From an uncultured Eubacteriales bacterium (GTDB lineage: Bacteria > Bacillota > Clostridia > Monoglobales > Monoglobaceae), in NCBI GenBank assembly GCA_900550775.1, contig URTH01000126.1:1-5613 (forward strand): 5,613 bases of DNA, written 5' to 3'. How positions within the stretch are numbered: the stretch's first letter is position 1; each line of letters opens with the position of its first letter. A program made the position numbers and the translations under genes. Below, one piece after another: positions 5,323 through 5,613 of the stretch. The notes under the pieces are model-generated. The model saw only the letters and a program-made list of their open reading frames with translations. It ran no database searches and was not told the DNA's origin.

Positions 5323-5613
5323 TACCATAGATCCTCTTCTTTATTTTCGGGGATTACCGCTTTTAAGGCAGTGATTGCAACCTCAATCATAGAATCGTCC
5401 GGCTCACTGGTGGTAATCCGCTGAAACCACAGTCCGGGCGCGCTGATCGCATGGGTCAGCACATTGTCCCGACGGCCGGCATACTTGATAATCTCATACG
5501 AAATCCCGGCAACGACCGGGAGCAGCAAAAGCCGCAGAATCATTCTGGTAATCACCCACGGAATCGCCGCAAGATGCGCACCGATCACCGGGATTGCCCG
5601 AAACGCCTCTTCA
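5322..5613 (-). CDS. DUF1385 (YqhQ-like) membrane protein, C-terminal part
   Basis: The gene is cut by the window's right edge; about 96 C-terminal codons and the TAA stop (5322-5324) are present. The frame stays open to the edge, so the GTG at 5588 is probably internal and not the true start. The visible part holds a hydrophobic stretch leading into RLLLLPVVAGISYEIIKYAG, then PGLWFQRITTSEPD and IEVAITALKAVIPE. These are the conserved C-terminal blocks of the DUF1385 family (B. subtilis YqhQ), whose biochemical function is not established. The protein should be membrane-embedded with this tail near the membrane. Its stop overlaps the prmC start by one base (TAATG), a pairing I recall as common in Clostridia, where DUF1385 and prmC genes are often adjacent. 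Confidence 0.88.
   Translation of the reverse strand, partial: EEAFRAIPVIGAHLAAIPWVITRMILRLLLLPVVAGISYEIIKYAGRRDNVLTHAISAPGLWFQRITTSEPDDSMIEVAITALKAVIPENKEEDLW
5333..5336 (-). promoter_or_regulatory. Shine-Dalgarno site for prmC, inside the DUF1385 gene
   Basis: Read on the minus strand, AAGAGG ends 10 nt before the ATG at 5322 and 4 nt before the ATG at 5328. It lies within the last codons of the DUF1385 gene. The spacing and the TAATG stop-start overlap favour the 5322 start, though not decisively. Confidence 0.5.

Noticed and set aside
5086..5424. Plus-strand open frames opposite prmC (also 4543-4755, 4724-4918, 4970-5155)
   Set aside because: They are antisense to the clearly identified prmC and DUF1385 genes and show no domain or start signals.
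1..5613. tRNA, rRNA, CRISPR array, insertion sequence, prophage or attachment site
   Set aside because: I looked for these and saw no spaced direct repeats, transposase or integrase motifs, terminal inverted repeats or RNA-gene cores. The only tandem repeat is the coding one at 2-61.

Overview
This looks like a piece of a Firmicutes chromosome, most likely class Clostridia and perhaps Oscillospiraceae/Ruminococcaceae. That placement is inferred from gene content: a YknYZ/MacB-like ABC transporter, an S-layer-homology (SLH) surface protein of a clostridial type, and a DUF1385 (YqhQ-like) gene coupled to prmC. Strong Shine-Dalgarno sites and fairly GC-rich third codon positions fit the same picture. 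The species cannot be named from the sequence. Genes fill almost everything; the only gaps are about 100 bp each.

Layout. Positions 1-88 (+) hold the glycine-rich end of a truncated gene, probably the membrane-fusion/adaptor subunit (MacA/YknX type) of the transporter that follows. An ABC ATPase (85-837) and a MacB-type FtsX-domain permease (828-2012) come next, each overlapping the gene before it and each with its Shine-Dalgarno site inside the upstream coding sequence. A 102-bp spacer with an imperfect hairpin then leads to a large secreted protein with three N-terminal SLH modules (2115-4370). A long, nearly perfect hairpin with A and T tracts on its two sides (4384-4429) ends this block and should terminate transcription from both directions. 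On the minus strand, converging on it, are prmC (release-factor glutamine methyltransferase, 4468-5322) and, upstream of prmC and cut by the window edge, the C-terminal part of a DUF1385 membrane protein (5322-5613).

How the genes fit together. The adaptor tail, ATPase and permease look like one translationally coupled operon for a MacB/YknXYZ-type exporter that moves a peptide, toxin or amphiphile out of or away from the membrane. The SLH protein would sit outside, held to cell-wall polymers; whether it works with the exporter or is only its neighbour cannot be decided here. The prmC/DUF1385 pair is a separate housekeeping unit concerned with translation termination.

I see no clear new system. 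The points most worth a second look are the coding repeat that also contains a ribosome binding site, the divergence of the binding motif in two of three SLH modules, the internal beta-type repeats in the SLH protein, and prmC lying at an operon end without prfA.
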